Below are positions 14,708 to 26,146 of a stretch of 34,059 nucleotides of DNA, in pieces. The notes below the pieces were generated by a model. It was not told the DNA's origin. It saw nothing but the letters and a program-made list of their open reading frames with translations, and searched no databases. Position 1 is the first letter of the stretch. Each line of letters opens with the position of its first letter. The position numbers and the translations under genes are program-made. The stretch is from Arcobacter sp. (GTDB lineage Bacteria; Acidobacteriota; Terriglobia; Bryobacterales; Bryobacteraceae), in NCBI GenBank assembly GCA_020723085.1, contig DYJN01000042.1, positions 1-34,059 of the forward strand, written 5' to 3'.

Positions 14708-17668
14708 ATGAATGAACTCATCCAGCTCAACCTCTCCAGCCTCACCGGCAGGAAATACTGGCGCAGCCTGAACCAGCTCGCCGACACGCCGGAGTTCCGC
14801 CAGTGGGTGGAACGCGAGTTCCCCGAAGGCGCGTCGGAGCTGCTCGACAGCGGTTCTCGGCGCACGCTGCTGAAGCTGATGGCTGCCGGCTTCGGACTCG
14901 CCGGTCTCACCGCCTGCCGCCGCCCCGTGGAAAAGATCCTGCCGCTGTCGAAGGGCGTCGAAGGTTACGTGCATGGCCGCCCGCTGCACTACGCCACGGC
15001 CGTCGAGGCCTGCGGCGTGGCCGCCGGGCTCGTCGTCGAGTGCAACGACGGACGGCCGACCAAGGTGGAGGGCAATCCGCGCCACCCCGCCTCGCTGGGC
15101 GCAACCAATGCCTTCCAGCAGGCCATGGTTCTGGATCTCTACGATCCCGACCGTGCCCGTCAGGTGCAAAGACAGGGCGTGAAATCTTCCTGGACCGAGT
15201 TCGAATCCTGGTGGAGGGAGCAGAGCGCGAAGCTCGGCGACGGCGCGGGGCTGCGCATCCTTTCCACGCGCTCCACGTCGCCGTCGCTGGAAGCCCTGAA
15301 GGCGGAGATCGCGAAGAAATACCCGCAGTCGGCCTGGGTCGAATATGAGCCGGTGAGCTTCGACCATGCGGTGGAAGGCGCCCGCCTCGCCTTCGGCCAG
15401 CCTCTCGTCCCGCATTACAGGCTGGAACAGGCCGATGTGATCGTCGCGCTCGACTGCGACTTCCTCGGACTCGACACGCTGTCCGCGCAGCCGGTCAAAC
15501 AGTTCGCCGCGCGCCGCAGGCCGGAAGAAGGCAGGGAACTGAACCGGCTCTACGCGGTCGAAGCGAACTTCACCATCACCGGCGCGATGGCCGATCACCG
15601 CCTGCGCGCGCGCTCCTCCGATGTGGCGTCGATCGCTCTGGCGCTGGTGCGCGAGCTGAATGTGAGCGGCGCGGAGCTGAAAGTGCTCGGCCAGAGCGGC
15701 GGCAAGCAGCAGAAGTTCCTCGCGGCTGCGGCGAAAGACCTGATGGCGCACCGCGGGAGGTCGCTCGTGGCGGCAGGGCCGCGGCAGCCCGCGGAGGTGC
15801 ATGCGCTGGCGGCGCTCATCAATCAGGCGCTCGGCAATGCGGGCCAGACGGTGGTCTACACGCGCCCGCCATTCGCTCCGGCGGACACCCTGGCCGCGAT
15901 GAAGAAGCTCGCGGACGATCTCGGCGCAGGCCGCGTGACCACGCTGGTGGTGCTCGGGGGCAACCCGGTGTTCACGCTGCCCGCCGGCGCCGACTGGGCC
16001 GCGCTGTTCCGGAAGACCGCCGTCGCGGCGCTCCTGTTCGACGAGAACGAAACGTGGAAGGCGGCCATGTGGCGGCTGCCCGAAGCGCACGCGTTTGAGA
16101 GCTGGGGCGATGTCCGGGCTCTCGATGGCACGGTCAGCATTCAGCAGCCGCAGATCCAGCCGCTGCATGGCGGCCGGAGCGCGCTCGAGATCGCCGCGCT
16201 GATTGCAGGGCGCGAGCAGCGCCGGGGCTACGAGGTTGTCCGTTCTTACTGGACCGCGCAGTGGGGCGCGCAGGCGGAGCAGAAGTGGAAGCAGGCGCTT
16301 TACGAAGGCGTCATCGAGGGCACGCAATTCGCGCCCGTGGATGCGAAGGCGGATGCGGCTGCCGTATTGGCCGCCGTGGAGAGCGCGGTGAAGCCCGCGC
16401 CGGCGGGCATCGAAGCGGTCTTCTATCCGTCCTGGCACACGCTGGACGGCCGCTTCGCCAACAACGCCTGGCTCCATGAAACGCCGGATCCGATGACAAA
16501 GCTCGTCTGGGACAATGCCGCGCTGCTGAGTCCGGCGACGGCGAAGAAGCTGGGCGTGAAAGACGGCGACGTGCTCGAGATCGCCTCAGGCGGCCGGCAG
16601 ATCCGCTGCCCCGCGCTGGTGCTGCCCGGCCATGCCGATGATTCCATCTCGCTTGAGCTCGGCTTCGGCCGCTCGGCCTGCGGCCGCGTGGGGCGCGGCG
16701 TCGGCCACCGCGTCGAGGGGCTGCGCGCCGCGGCCAACTTCTGGTTCGGCCCTGCCGAGGCGCGCAAGACGGGCGCCACGTACAAGCTGGTCACCACCCA
16801 GGAGCACCACACGCTGATCGAGCCGATCACCGGGCTCAAGCGGCATAACATCGTCGAAGAGTTCAGCGTGGAGGAGTACCGCCGGCGCGCCGGACACGGC
16901 AGCCACGAGCCGCACCCCGCCACGGACCTGTTCCCCGGCTTCGACTACTCGAAGGGCTATCAGTGGGGCATGGCCATCGACCTCGGCGCGTGCATCGGGT
17001 GCAACGCCTGCATGGTGGCCTGCACCGCCGAGAACAACATCCCCGTGGTCGGAAAAGAGCAGGTGTCGAAGGGCCGCGAGATGCACTGGATCCGCCTGGA
17101 CCGCTACTTCAGCGGCGAGGAGGACGATCCACAGGCCGTCATGCAGCCCATGGCCTGCGTGCAGTGCGAGAAAGCGCCCTGCGAGAGCGTCTGCCCCGTG
17201 GCCGCCACCGCCCACAGCCCGGAAGGCATCAACGAGATGGCCTACAACCGCTGCGTGGGCACCCGCTACTGCCTGAACAACTGCCCCTACAAAGTCCGCC
17301 GCTTCAACTTCCTCAACTGGAACAAAGACATTCCGGAGATCCGGAAGATGGTCTTCAACCCCGACGTGACCGTCCGCATGCGCGGCGTGATGGAGAAGTG
17401 CAACTACTGTGTGCAGCGCATTGAAGAGAAGCGCTCGCAGGCCAAGGCCGAAGGCCGGCGGCCGATCCGCGACGGCGAAATCGTCACCGCCTGCCAGCAG
17501 GCTTGCCCGGCTGAGGCCATCGTCTTCGGCAACATCAACGATCCCGAAAGCCGCGTTGCGAAACTCAAGCGGCAGGCGCGCGATTACTCCGTGCTCGAGG
17601 AGCTGAACACCAAGCCGCGCACGACGTATCTGGCGCGCGTCCGCAATCCCAATCCGGAGCTCGTCTAG
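14708..17668 (+). CDS. actB: ACIII subunit ActB, molybdopterin-like plus Fe-S fusion
   Basis: This is the large periplasmic ACIII subunit. A Tat motif S-R-R-T-L-L-K-L (Arg51/Arg52) is followed by a lipobox-like L-T-A-C (Cys70), suggesting Tat export and lipid anchoring. Residues 75-700 form the molybdopterin-oxidoreductase-like domain, which in this family has no molybdenum cofactor. The C-terminal ferredoxin domain has clusters at Cys762/765/768/772, Cys817/820/825/829, Cys849/Thr852/Cys855/Cys859 and Cys898/901/929/933. Thr852 replaces a ligand, as in known ActB proteins, where that site holds a [3Fe-4S] cluster and the other three hold [4Fe-4S]. I chose the ATG at 14708; the frame is open 30 bases earlier from a TTG inside actA. 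The C-terminal domain is paralogous to the truncated ferredoxin at the left end of the window. Confidence 0.96.
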   Translation: MNELIQLNLSSLTGRKYWRSLNQLADTPEFRQWVEREFPEGASELLDSGSRRTLLKLMAAGFGLAGLTACRRPVEKILPLSKGVEGYVHGRPLHYATAVEACGVAAGLVVECNDGRPTKVEGNPRHPASLGATNAFQQAMVLDLYDPDRARQVQRQGVKSSWTEFESWWREQSAKLGDGAGLRILSTRSTSPSLEALKAEIAKKYPQSAWVEYEPVSFDHAVEGARLAFGQPLVPHYRLEQADVIVALDCDFLGLDTLSAQPVKQFAARRRPEEGRELNRLYAVEANFTITGAMADHRLRARSSDVASIALALVRELNVSGAELKVLGQSGGKQQKFLAAAAKDLMAHRGRSLVAAGPRQPAEVHALAALINQALGNAGQTVVYTRPPFAPADTLAAMKKLADDLGAGRVTTLVVLGGNPVFTLPAGADWAALFRKTAVAALLFDENETWKAAMWRLPEAHAFESWGDVRALDGTVSIQQPQIQPLHGGRSALEIAALIAGREQRRGYEVVRSYWTAQWGAQAEQKWKQALYEGVIEGTQFAPVDAKADAAAVLAAVESAVKPAPAGIEAVFYPSWHTLDGRFANNAWLHETPDPMTKLVWDNAALLSPATAKKLGVKDGDVLEIASGGRQIRCPALVLPGHADDSISLELGFGRSACGRVGRGVGHRVEGLRAAANFWFGPAEARKTGATYKLVTTQEHHTLIEPITGLKRHNIVEEFSVEEYRRRAGHGSHEPHPATDLFPGFDYSKGYQWGMAIDLGACIGCNACMVACTAENNIPVVGKEQVSKGREMHWIRLDRYFSGEEDDPQAVMQPMACVQCEKAPCESVCPVAATAHSPEGINEMAYNRCVGTRYCLNNCPYKVRRFNFLNWNKDIPEIRKMVFNPDVTVRMRGVMEKCNYCVQRIEEKRSQAKAEGRRPIRDGEIVTACQQACPAEAIVFGNINDPESRVAKLKRQARDYSVLEELNTKPRTTYLARVRNPNPELV

Positions 17669-17671
17669 CCC

Positions 17672-19078
17672 ATGGCCGACCTCGCACTCGATCCGCGAAC
17701 GGAACTGAACCCGCCCCTGGTGAGGGGCGGCATGACCTACTCCGACGTCACCGGCAAGATCAGCGCCATCGTCGAAGGCAAGCCGCCGAAGCAGTGGTGG
17801 ATCGCGATGGCGTTCGCCGTGCCGCTGGCAGGGCTGCTGTTCGCCTGTCTCGGCTATCTCGTCGCCACGGGCATCGGCGTGTGGGGCAACAATTCGCCGG
17901 TGGGCTGGGGCTGGGACATCACCAACTTCGTCTGGTGGATCGGCATCGGCCACGCGGGCACGCTGATCTCGGCGATCCTGTTCCTGTTCCGGCAGAAGTG
18001 GCGCACGTCGATCAACCGCGCGGCCGAGGCGATGACGCTGTTCGCCGTCGCCTGCGCCGCCATCTATCCGCTGTTCCATACCGGGCGTCCATGGCGGGCG
18101 GCTTACTGGCTGTTCCCGATGCCGAACGAGCTGCTGCACATGTGGCAGAACTTCCGCAGCCCGCTGATGTGGGACGTCTTCGCGGTATCGACTTATGGAA
18201 CGGTATCGGCGCTGTTCTGGTATGTGGGCCTGATCCCGGATCTGGCCACGCTGCGAGACCGCGCCACGACGCCCGTGCGCAAGACCATCTACGGGCTGCT
18301 GAGCCTGGGCTGGCGCGGGTCAGCCACGCAGTGGCGCCATTATGAGCTCGCCTACCTGCTGCTGGCGGGGCTCAGCACGCCGCTCGTGCTCAGCGTGCAC
18401 TCGATCGTGTCGTTCGACTTCGCCACATCGCTGCTGCCGGGCTGGCACACGACGATCTTCCCGCCCTACTTCGTCGCCGGCGCCGTGTTCAGCGGCTTCG
18501 CCATGGTGGTGACGCTGATGACGCTGGCGCGCTGGATCTACGGGCTCGAGAACCTGATCACGATGAAGCACCTTGAGAACATGTGCAAGGTGATGCTGGC
18601 GACGGGCATGATCGTCGGCTTCGCCTACGGCACGGAGTTCTTCATCGCCTGGTACAGCGCCAACCAGTATGAGCGGTTCATCTTCCTCAACCGCGCCTTC
18701 GGACCGTACGCCTGGGCGTACTGGTCGATGATCGCCTGCAACGTCATCGCGCCGCAGTTCTTCTGGTTCAAGCGGTTCCGCACGTCGATCCCGGCGATGT
18801 TCATCCTCTCGATCTTCATCAACATCGGCATGTGGTTCGAGCGGTTCGTGATCATCGCCACGTCGCTGCACCGCGACTTCCTGCCCTCGAGTTGGGGCTA
18901 CTTCTCGCCCACTTGGGTGGACATCGGGACTTACGTGGGCACTTTCGGACTGTTCCTGACGCTGTTCCTGCTGTTCCTGCGCTTCCTGCCCGCGATCGCC
19001 ATCAGCGAGGTAAAGGGCGTGCTGCACCAGCAGGTCAGCGCTCCGCATGGAGTCCCCGCGCATGGAGGCAGCCACTGA
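17672..19078 (+). CDS. actC: ACIII subunit ActC, NrfD/PsrC-like quinol-binding membrane protein
   Basis: The 468-residue protein has about ten TM helices and belongs to the NrfD/PsrC/DmsC family. In ACIII this subunit faces ActB and is thought to oxidise menaquinol or ubiquinol and take part in proton translocation. Typical phrases are [10 protein letters not shown] in the early helices, a [18 protein letters not shown] stretch and H-S-I-V-S-F-D-F. It starts four bases after actB and its stop overlaps the actD start by one base. The N-terminal 40 residues are soluble. The family call is firm; the quinone-site and proton-path assignments are from the family. Confidence 0.95.
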   Translation: MADLALDPRTELNPPLVRGGMTYSDVTGKISAIVEGKPPKQWWIAMAFAVPLAGLLFACLGYLVATGIGVWGNNSPVGWGWDITNFVWWIGIGHAGTLISAILFLFRQKWRTSINRAAEAMTLFAVACAAIYPLFHTGRPWRAAYWLFPMPNELLHMWQNFRSPLMWDVFAVSTYGTVSALFWYVGLIPDLATLRDRATTPVRKTIYGLLSLGWRGSATQWRHYELAYLLLAGLSTPLVLSVHSIVSFDFATSLLPGWHTTIFPPYFVAGAVFSGFAMVVTLMTLARWIYGLENLITMKHLENMCKVMLATGMIVGFAYGTEFFIAWYSANQYERFIFLNRAFGPYAWAYWSMIACNVIAPQFFWFKRFRTSIPAMFILSIFINIGMWFERFVIIATSLHRDFLPSSWGYFSPTWVDIGTYVGTFGLFLTLFLLFLRFLPAIAISEVKGVLHQQVSAPHGVPAHGGSH

Positions 19079-19665
19079 TGCTGGAAGCGGTTCTTTCCAA
19101 GCTCGGCTTGCCGGGCTACGAGCCTGAGGCGGAGCGCCGGAAGGTGTTCGGGGTCATCGGCGACTTCGACACGCCCGAGGATCTGCTGCGGGCGATCCGC
19201 ACGGCGCGCGCCGCCGGATACACGAAGATGGAGGCGTTTTCGCCGTTCCCGGTGCACGGCGCCGACGAGGCGCTGGGCGCGCCGCGCAGCCCGCTGGGAC
19301 GCATCGTCATCGTCTTCGCCTTGCTCGGGCTTTCCGCCGCAGTGCTGCTGCAGTGGTGGACCGGCGCGGTGGACTACAAGCTGGTGATCGCCGGCAAGCC
19401 GCTGTTCGCGCTCGAGCCGTCCGTGCCGATCATGTTCGAGCTCGCCGTGCTGCTCAGCGCGTTCGCCGCCGTGCTCGGAATGTTCCACCTGAACCGGATC
19501 CCCACCTACTACCACCCGTTCTTCAACTACTCGCGCCACGCCGGCGCCAGCAACGACCGCTTCCTGCTCGCCATCGAGGCGCAGGATCCGAAATTCCAGG
19601 CAGAGGAGGCCGTGCGCTTCCTCGACTCCTGCGGAAGCCGCCACACGGAGGTCGTCGAAGCATGA
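19078..19665 (+). CDS. actD: ACIII subunit ActD (DUF3341)
   Basis: This is a 195-residue accessory subunit of alternative complex III. A soluble N-terminal part with V-F-G-V-I-G-D-F-D-T-P-E-D-L-L-R-A and A-F-S-P-F-P-V-H-G is the DUF3341 hallmark. Two TM helices follow (about 77-97 and 121-142). A conserved H-P-F-F-N patch is near 150, and the C-terminus is cytosolic and ends in a disposable tail. It packs against the membrane subunits and carries no cofactor in known structures. The start overlaps the actC stop, and the stop overlaps the actE start as ATGA, so translational coupling is likely. Confidence 0.93.
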   Translation: MLEAVLSKLGLPGYEPEAERRKVFGVIGDFDTPEDLLRAIRTARAAGYTKMEAFSPFPVHGADEALGAPRSPLGRIVIVFALLGLSAAVLLQWWTGAVDYKLVIAGKPLFALEPSVPIMFELAVLLSAFAAVLGMFHLNRIPTYYHPFFNYSRHAGASNDRFLLAIEAQDPKFQAEEAVRFLDSCGSRHTEVVEA

Positions 19666-20279
19666 CACGCGCCGCTACCCGCCCGGTTGCCGCCGCGCTG
19701 CTGGCCCTGGCCGCCGCGGCGCTCACGGGCTGCTCGAACTTCCCCTCCCGCCAGCCGCCCATCTGGGTCTGGTGGGACATGAAGAAGCAGGACAAGTACA
19801 AGCCGCAGGCCGAGAGCCTTTATTTCGCCGACGGCCGGGCCAGCCGCGCTCCCGTGGCCGGCGCCCTCGCACAGGAACTGTACCGCCCTGACGCGGCGTT
19901 CTCCACGGGCATCAATCCCGACGGCGCGTATGTGGAGCGCAACCCGCTCCCGATCACGAAGGAGACCCTTATCGAGGGCCAGCGGAAGTTCGACATCTAC
20001 TGCGCGCCCTGCCACGACCGCACCGGTTCCGGACGCGGCGTGGTGCCCGCCAAGGCGGTCTGGGTGCCCGGCAACCTGCACGACGAGCGCATCGTGAACT
20101 TCGTCGACGGCGAACTGTATCACGTCATCAGCAATGGCCGGCGCACGATGCCCGGCTACCGGTTCCAGATTTCGGAGAACGACCGCTGGGCGATTGTCGC
20201 CTACGTGCGCGCGCTCCAGCGCTCGTGGCGCGGCACTCTCGCCGACGTGCCGCCGGAGCTGCAGAGCCGGATCCGTTGA
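19662..20279 (+). CDS. actE: ACIII subunit ActE, monoheme cytochrome c lipoprotein
   Basis: This is the 205-residue periplasmic cytochrome subunit of ACIII. The signal peptide ends in a lipobox L-T-G-C with acceptor Cys24. The single heme site is C-A-P-C-H (Cys114, Cys117, His118), and the likely axial Met is Met163 in R-T-M-P-G-Y. An Arg/Trp-rich segment at 35-60 (W-V-W-W-D-M) is common to ActE homologues. It should take electrons from the ActA/ActB side and deliver them to a soluble carrier or to the CoxB cytochrome domain. It overlaps actD by four bases and is 17 bases from actF. Confidence 0.94.
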   Translation: MTRAATRPVAAALLALAAAALTGCSNFPSRQPPIWVWWDMKKQDKYKPQAESLYFADGRASRAPVAGALAQELYRPDAAFSTGINPDGAYVERNPLPITKETLIEGQRKFDIYCAPCHDRTGSGRGVVPAKAVWVPGNLHDERIVNFVDGELYHVISNGRRTMPGYRFQISENDRWAIVAYVRALQRSWRGTLADVPPELQSRIR

Positions 20280-20296
20280 GCAGCGAGGAGACCCGA

Positions 20297-21496
20297 ATGG
20301 CCCGCCACAGAGAACACGCTTCGGAAGGCTACTTCCTCACGCCGGAAGCCTGGAGCGCCGTGCGCAACTCGCTGGCGCTGGTCGCGCTCGTCAGCTGGCT
20401 GGCGCTCGCCGCCGGCTACGCGCTGGACCCCCGGCAGTTCCACTTCTCCTATCTCGCCGCATTCGCGTTTTTCGCGTCCGTCTCCCTTGGCGCGCTGTTC
20501 TTCGTCATGATGCAGCACCTGACGGGCAGCGCGTGGAGCGTGACGGTGCGGCGGCTCATGGAGAACATGATGCGCACCGTGCCTCTGGCTTTCCTGCTGG
20601 TTCTGCCGGTGTTCGCGGGCGTTCATTCGCTGTACGAGTGGTCGCACGCGGAGGCGGCGAAGGATCCCATCCTCTCGGCCAAGCTCGGCTACCTGAACGA
20701 AAAGTGGTTCACCCTGCGCGCCCTGATCGCCATTGCGCTGTGGAGCGTCTTCGCGCTGCGGCTGTATGCGATCAGCCGGCGGCAGGATGAGTCCGGCGCG
20801 ATCGAGCACACGAAGGCTGCCGCGAAATGGAGCGCCCCGGGCACCGTGGCGCTCTTCCTCACCGCTTCCATGGCTGCTTTCGACTGGATCATGTCGCTGG
20901 ACCCGCACTGGTTCTCGACCATGTACGGCGTGTATTTTCTTGCAGGCGGCGCCGTGGGCTTCATGGCGATTCTGATCGCCGTCGTGCTGGGGCTGCGGTC
21001 GGCCGGATACCTGAGGCAGTCCGTCCGCGAGGAGCACTACCACGACCTCGGCAAGTGGCTGTTCGCGCTGACCACGTTCTGGGCGTATGTGGCGTTCTCG
21101 CAGTACATGCTCATCTGGTACGGCAACCTGCCCGAGGAGACCGTCTGGTTCCACAAGAGGATGCAGGGAAGTTGGGCGGCGTTCGGCCCGGTTCTCGCCA
21201 TCGGCCATTTCATCCTGCCGTTCTTCACGCTGCTGCCGCGGTCCAGCAAGCGGAATCTCAGGCTGCTCGGCTTCATCGCCGGGTGGATGATGCTGATGCA
21301 CTTCTGCGACCTGTACTGGCAGATCATGCCCGTGCTGCACCCCCGCGGCGTGGCCCTGCACTGGCTGGACGCCGCCTCGTGGCTCGCCGTGGGCAGCGCT
21401 TACGGGCTGGTCTTCTGGCAGGGGCTGAAAGAGAAGCCGCTCGTGCCGGTCGGCGATCCCCGGCTGGAGCAGTGCCTGGCATTTCATAACGTCTGA
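20297..21496 (+). CDS. actF: ACIII subunit ActF, second NrfD-like membrane protein
   Basis: The 399-residue polytopic membrane protein, with about ten TM helices, is the smaller of the two NrfD-like ACIII subunits. Recognisable family phrases are A-A-F-D-W-I-M-S-L-D-P-H-W-F-S-T-M-Y-G, F-S-Q-Y-M-L-I-W-Y-G-N-L-P-E-E-T and M-H-F-C-D-L-Y-W-Q-I-M-P. The charged/polar residues in those helices are candidates for a proton path, but this is known only from homologues. The start is set by GAGGAG at 20285-20290, six bases before the ATG; the open frame extends further upstream into actE without a better site. Confidence 0.95.
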   Translation: MARHREHASEGYFLTPEAWSAVRNSLALVALVSWLALAAGYALDPRQFHFSYLAAFAFFASVSLGALFFVMMQHLTGSAWSVTVRRLMENMMRTVPLAFLLVLPVFAGVHSLYEWSHAEAAKDPILSAKLGYLNEKWFTLRALIAIALWSVFALRLYAISRRQDESGAIEHTKAAAKWSAPGTVALFLTASMAAFDWIMSLDPHWFSTMYGVYFLAGGAVGFMAILIAVVLGLRSAGYLRQSVREEHYHDLGKWLFALTTFWAYVAFSQYMLIWYGNLPEETVWFHKRMQGSWAAFGPVLAIGHFILPFFTLLPRSSKRNLRLLGFIAGWMMLMHFCDLYWQIMPVLHPRGVALHWLDAASWLAVGSAYGLVFWQGLKEKPLVPVGDPRLEQCLAFHNV

Positions 21497-21513
21497 GCGA
21501 GCGGAGGCTGGCG

Positions 21514-21984
21514 ATGTCCGAAGTGAAACCCGAACTCGATTCCACCGCCCCCGACACGGCTGTCTTCGTCGAGGGCATCGATTACGACCACCGCGAGGCG
21601 CGCGCCGGGCTGATCGCCGCCGTCAGCGCCGGCATCCTCGCCCTGCTGGTCGTGATGATCGCCGGCGTGTACTGGCTTTACGTCGTGGCATACGAGCGGA
21701 TCGACCAGGAAGTGTATTCCGGCGCGCCCAGCAAAGAGCTTCTGGCCATCCGCGAACGCGAAGAGGAGAATCTTCACCGCTACAGCTTCATCGATAAAGA
21801 AAAAGGCATTGTGCGCATCCCGATCGACCGCGCCATGGAGATCCTCGCCGCCGATTATGCGGCTGGCAAGGTGACTTACAACACGAAGACTTACCCGGCG
21901 AAGCCCGAGCCTCCCGGCGGGGCTGCCGGAGGCGACGGCGCCGCCGCGCCCGCGCCCGCCGCCGCGCCGGCGAAAAAGCAGTAA
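21514..21984 (+). CDS. Single-TM protein of unknown function between actF and sco
   Basis: This 156-residue protein is not a family I can name. The N-terminus is acidic and cytosolic, one TM helix covers about 32-56, and a short exported region contains K-G-I-V-R-I-P-I-D-R-A-M-E. That phrase is also seen in small proteins and in extensions coded next to cytochrome oxidase or Sco genes in other bacteria. The last 28 residues are an Ala/Pro/Gly-rich low-complexity tail ending in Lys-Lys-Gln. A clear GGAGG lies six bases ahead of the ATG. Position inside the act-cox operon suggests an accessory subunit or assembly factor linking ACIII and the oxidase. It has no Cys, so it cannot bind heme c. Confidence 0.8.
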   Translation: MSEVKPELDSTAPDTAVFVEGIDYDHREARAGLIAAVSAGILALLVVMIAGVYWLYVVAYERIDQEVYSGAPSKELLAIREREEENLHRYSFIDKEKGIVRIPIDRAMEILAADYAAGKVTYNTKTYPAKPEPPGGAAGGDGAAAPAPAAAPAKKQ

Positions 21985-21995
21985 AGAGAAGCCCG

Positions 21996-22829
21996 ATGAG
22001 CATCGTTCGCGCACTCCTGGCGGTTTTCGCAACCCTGACAGGGACCACAGCCCCCGTGCGCGCGCAGTTGCCGGCTCATGAGACGCCCCGCGAACTCGAG
22101 GGCGTGGGCATCGACGAGAAGCTCGGCCAAAAGATCGATCTCTCGCTCCAGTTCATCGGCGAGGACGGCTATCCGCACGCCCTGCGCGAATATTTCTCCT
22201 CCGGCAAGCCGGTCATCCTGAACCTCGTCTATTACTCCTGCCCCATGCTGTGCACGCTGGTGCTCAACGGGCAGACGGAGGCGCTGCGAGCGATCCCGCA
22301 GGTCGCCGGCAGGGATTTTGAGATCGTGACGGTCAGCATCGACCCGACCGAAAATTACAAGCTGGCGCAGGCGAAGCGCGCCGCGTATCTGGAGTCCTAC
22401 GGGCGCTCGAAGCAGGGATGGCATTTCCTTGCCGACTATCAGAACAACGCCGCGCGGCTGGCGGATCAGGCCGGCTTCCGCTATCGCTGGGACGACCGCA
22501 CGAAGCAATACGCCCACGCCGCGGCGATCATGGTGCTTTCGCCGGAGGGGATGGTGAGCCGGTATCTGTATGGAGTCCGCTTCAAGCCCATCGACGTGCG
22601 CCTCGCGCTGGCGGAAGCTGCCAGCGGCAGGACGGGCATCAGCGACAAGATCCTGCTGTATTGTTTCCACTACGACCCGGCTGCCCGCAGCTACACGCTG
22701 GTGGCCATGAACATCATGCGCATCGGCGGCGCGCTGGCCGTGCTTGTGCTCGGCTTCGCACTCTTCCGCTTCTGGCGCCGCGAGCGCCTGCGCGCTTCAA
22801 CCCGGACTGGGATGGTGACGGCCAAATGA
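21996..22829 (+). CDS. sco: Sco1/SenC/PrrC-type copper chaperone
   Basis: The 277-residue thioredoxin-fold protein delivers copper to, or reduces, the CuA site of cytochrome c oxidase on the periplasmic side. A signal peptide (A-P-V-R-A-Q) is followed by the Sco domain, with the copper-binding C-P-M-L-C (Cys82, Cys86) and distal His174 in Y-A-H-A-A-A-I-M. Unusually for the simplest Sco proteins it ends in a C-terminal TM helix (about 236-258) with an Arg-rich cytosolic tail, a layout seen in several Acidobacteria and Myxococcota operons. Its stop overlaps the coxB start as ATGA, fitting direct use on that subunit. Confidence 0.93.
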   Translation: MSIVRALLAVFATLTGTTAPVRAQLPAHETPRELEGVGIDEKLGQKIDLSLQFIGEDGYPHALREYFSSGKPVILNLVYYSCPMLCTLVLNGQTEALRAIPQVAGRDFEIVTVSIDPTENYKLAQAKRAAYLESYGRSKQGWHFLADYQNNAARLADQAGFRYRWDDRTKQYAHAAAIMVLSPEGMVSRYLYGVRFKPIDVRLALAEAASGRTGISDKILLYCFHYDPAARSYTLVAMNIMRIGGALAVLVLGFALFRFWRRERLRASTRTGMVTAK

Positions 22830-23767
22830 ACTGGTTCCGCGACTTCCTGCTGCCCCCCGGGGCGTCCACGCACGTGGGTGAGATGGATGGGCTGTTCATG
22901 TTCATCACATGGCTCACCGTGTTCTTCTTTTTCTTCAATGGCGGCCTGATCTTCTACGCCGTCCGCCGCTGGCGCCGGCGCTCGGCGAAAGAAGTCACGC
23001 CCCACATCACGCACGACACGCGCCTGGAGCTCGTCTGGAGCCTCATCCCGCTGGCGGTGGTGATGCTGATCTTCCTCTGGGGCTTCAAAGGCTACGTCAA
23101 GGCGTGGGTGGCGCCCAACGACGCGATGGAGATTCTCGCCACGGGCAAGAAGTGGGTGTGGGAGTTCGAGTATCCCGACGGAACGCGCACGCTGAACGAC
23201 CTGCATGTTCCGGTCAACCGCCCCGTGAAGCTCGTGCTCACCTCGGAGGACGTCATCCACAGCTTCTTCATTCCCGAGTTCCGCCTCAAGCGCGACGCCA
23301 TTCCCGGCCGCTACACCGAACTCTGGTTCACGGCTACCGAGCCCGGCATCAAGCAGGTGTATTGCACGGAGTACTGCGGCAAGGGCCACTCCGACATGCT
23401 CGCCCGCATCTTCGTCGACACGCCGGAGCAGTACGAAACGTTCCTGCGCGAGGGCGACGAGCAGGTGCGCAAGATGCCGCTGAAAGAACTTGGCCGTTTG
23501 GTGTGGGAAAACAAGGGCTGCGCCACCTGCCACTCTCTGGACGGCACGCGCGGTCAGGGGCCGTCGTGGAAGGGCATCTGGAACCAGACGCACCGGGGCG
23601 CGGACGGCGGCGAGCATCGCGTGAATGCAGATTACATCCGGCAGTCCATCCTGACGCCGCAGGCGGTGGTGGTGCAGGGATTCGAGCCGATCATGCCGAC
23701 CTATCAGGGGCTGCTGCGGGAGCGCGAGATCCTCGGCTTGATCGAGTTCATCAAAGAGTTGCAGTAG
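22826..23767 (+). CDS. coxB: Cytochrome c oxidase subunit II with fused cytochrome c domain (caa3 type)
   Basis: The 313-residue subunit accepts electrons and passes them to heme a. Two TM helices (about 23-46 and 70-90) precede the cupredoxin domain. CuA ligands are His145 (V-I-H-S-F-F), Cys180 and Cys184 (C-T-E-Y-C), His188 and Met191. A C-terminal cytochrome c domain has C-A-T-C-H (Cys232, Cys235, His236) and a likely axial Met290 in P-I-M-P-T-Y. The fusion defines a caa3-type enzyme that can take electrons without a soluble cytochrome c. The start overlaps the sco stop. No cleavable signal is needed before the first TM. Confidence 0.95.
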   Translation: MNWFRDFLLPPGASTHVGEMDGLFMFITWLTVFFFFFNGGLIFYAVRRWRRRSAKEVTPHITHDTRLELVWSLIPLAVVMLIFLWGFKGYVKAWVAPNDAMEILATGKKWVWEFEYPDGTRTLNDLHVPVNRPVKLVLTSEDVIHSFFIPEFRLKRDAIPGRYTELWFTATEPGIKQVYCTEYCGKGHSDMLARIFVDTPEQYETFLREGDEQVRKMPLKELGRLVWENKGCATCHSLDGTRGQGPSWKGIWNQTHRGADGGEHRVNADYIRQSILTPQAVVVQGFEPIMPTYQGLLREREILGLIEFIKELQ

Positions 23768-23783
23768 GAAAGGGAGAACGGCA

Positions 23784-25436
<1,653 letters not shown>

Positions 25437-25459
25437 TTTCGGAACGAGAGCCGTTACCC

Positions 25460-26134
25460 ATGAGCACTGCCATACCCTCCGCGCACGCGCATGCCGAAGG
25501 CGGCCATGCGCCGTTCCTGCAGCATCACTTCCGCGAAATGTCGCAGCAGTTCGACGCCGCCAAGATCGGCATGTGGCTGTTCCTGGTGACCGAAGTGCTG
25601 CTGTTCGGCGGCCTCTTCGTCGGCTACGGCATCATGCACGCCCGCCACCCGGAAGCGTTCATGGCCGCGCACCATCATCTCGACAAGACGATGGGCGCGG
25701 TGAACACCGTGGTGCTGCTGGTCTCGAGCTTCACCATGGTGCTCTCGGTCTGGGCGGCGCAGACCAGCCGCAAGAAGCTGCTGGTGCTGTTCCTGCTGCT
25801 GACGCTCGCCTGCGCCGGCACGTTCATGGTGGTGAAGTATTTCGAGTACAGCCACAAATTCCACGAAGGGCTGCTCCCGGGCAAGTATTACTCGCACAAG
25901 GGCGACACGGTGCCGGGCCAATTCCTGTTCTTCAGCTTCTATTTCATGATGACCGGCCTGCACGGCATCCACGTGCTGCTGGGCATGGCGGCCATCGCCT
26001 GGCTCGTCTGGCGCGCCCTGAAGGGGCACTTTTCGAGCGCGTATTACGCGCCGGTGGAGGTCACCGGACTGTACTGGCACCTGGTGGATCTCATCTGGAT
26101 CTACCTGTTCCCGCTCATGTACCTGATTTCCTGA
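25460..26134 (+). CDS. coxC: Cytochrome c oxidase subunit III
   Basis: The 224-residue membrane protein with five TM helices belongs to the COX3 family. It is a non-catalytic subunit that stabilises subunit I. The C-terminal phrase V-T-G-L-Y-W-H-L-V-D-L-I-W-I-Y-L-F-P is the family hallmark, and G-M-W-L-F-L-V-T-E-V-L-L-F-G marks the first helix. The N-terminal 20 residues are His-rich, which is common in this position and not by itself a metal site. It lies 23 bases after coxA and 12 before coxD. Confidence 0.95.
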   Translation: MSTAIPSAHAHAEGGHAPFLQHHFREMSQQFDAAKIGMWLFLVTEVLLFGGLFVGYGIMHARHPEAFMAAHHHLDKTMGAVNTVVLLVSSFTMVLSVWAAQTSRKKLLVLFLLLTLACAGTFMVVKYFEYSHKFHEGLLPGKYYSHKGDTVPGQFLFFSFYFMMTGLHGIHVLLGMAAIAWLVWRALKGHFSSAYYAPVEVTGLYWHLVDLIWIYLFPLMYLIS

Positions 26135-26146
26135 GGAGGCACGGCC

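Noticed and set aside
14483-18139. Long minus-strand frames opposite actA-actC
   Set aside because: The + strand genes have heme and Fe-S motifs in the right order; the minus frames have none and no RBS.
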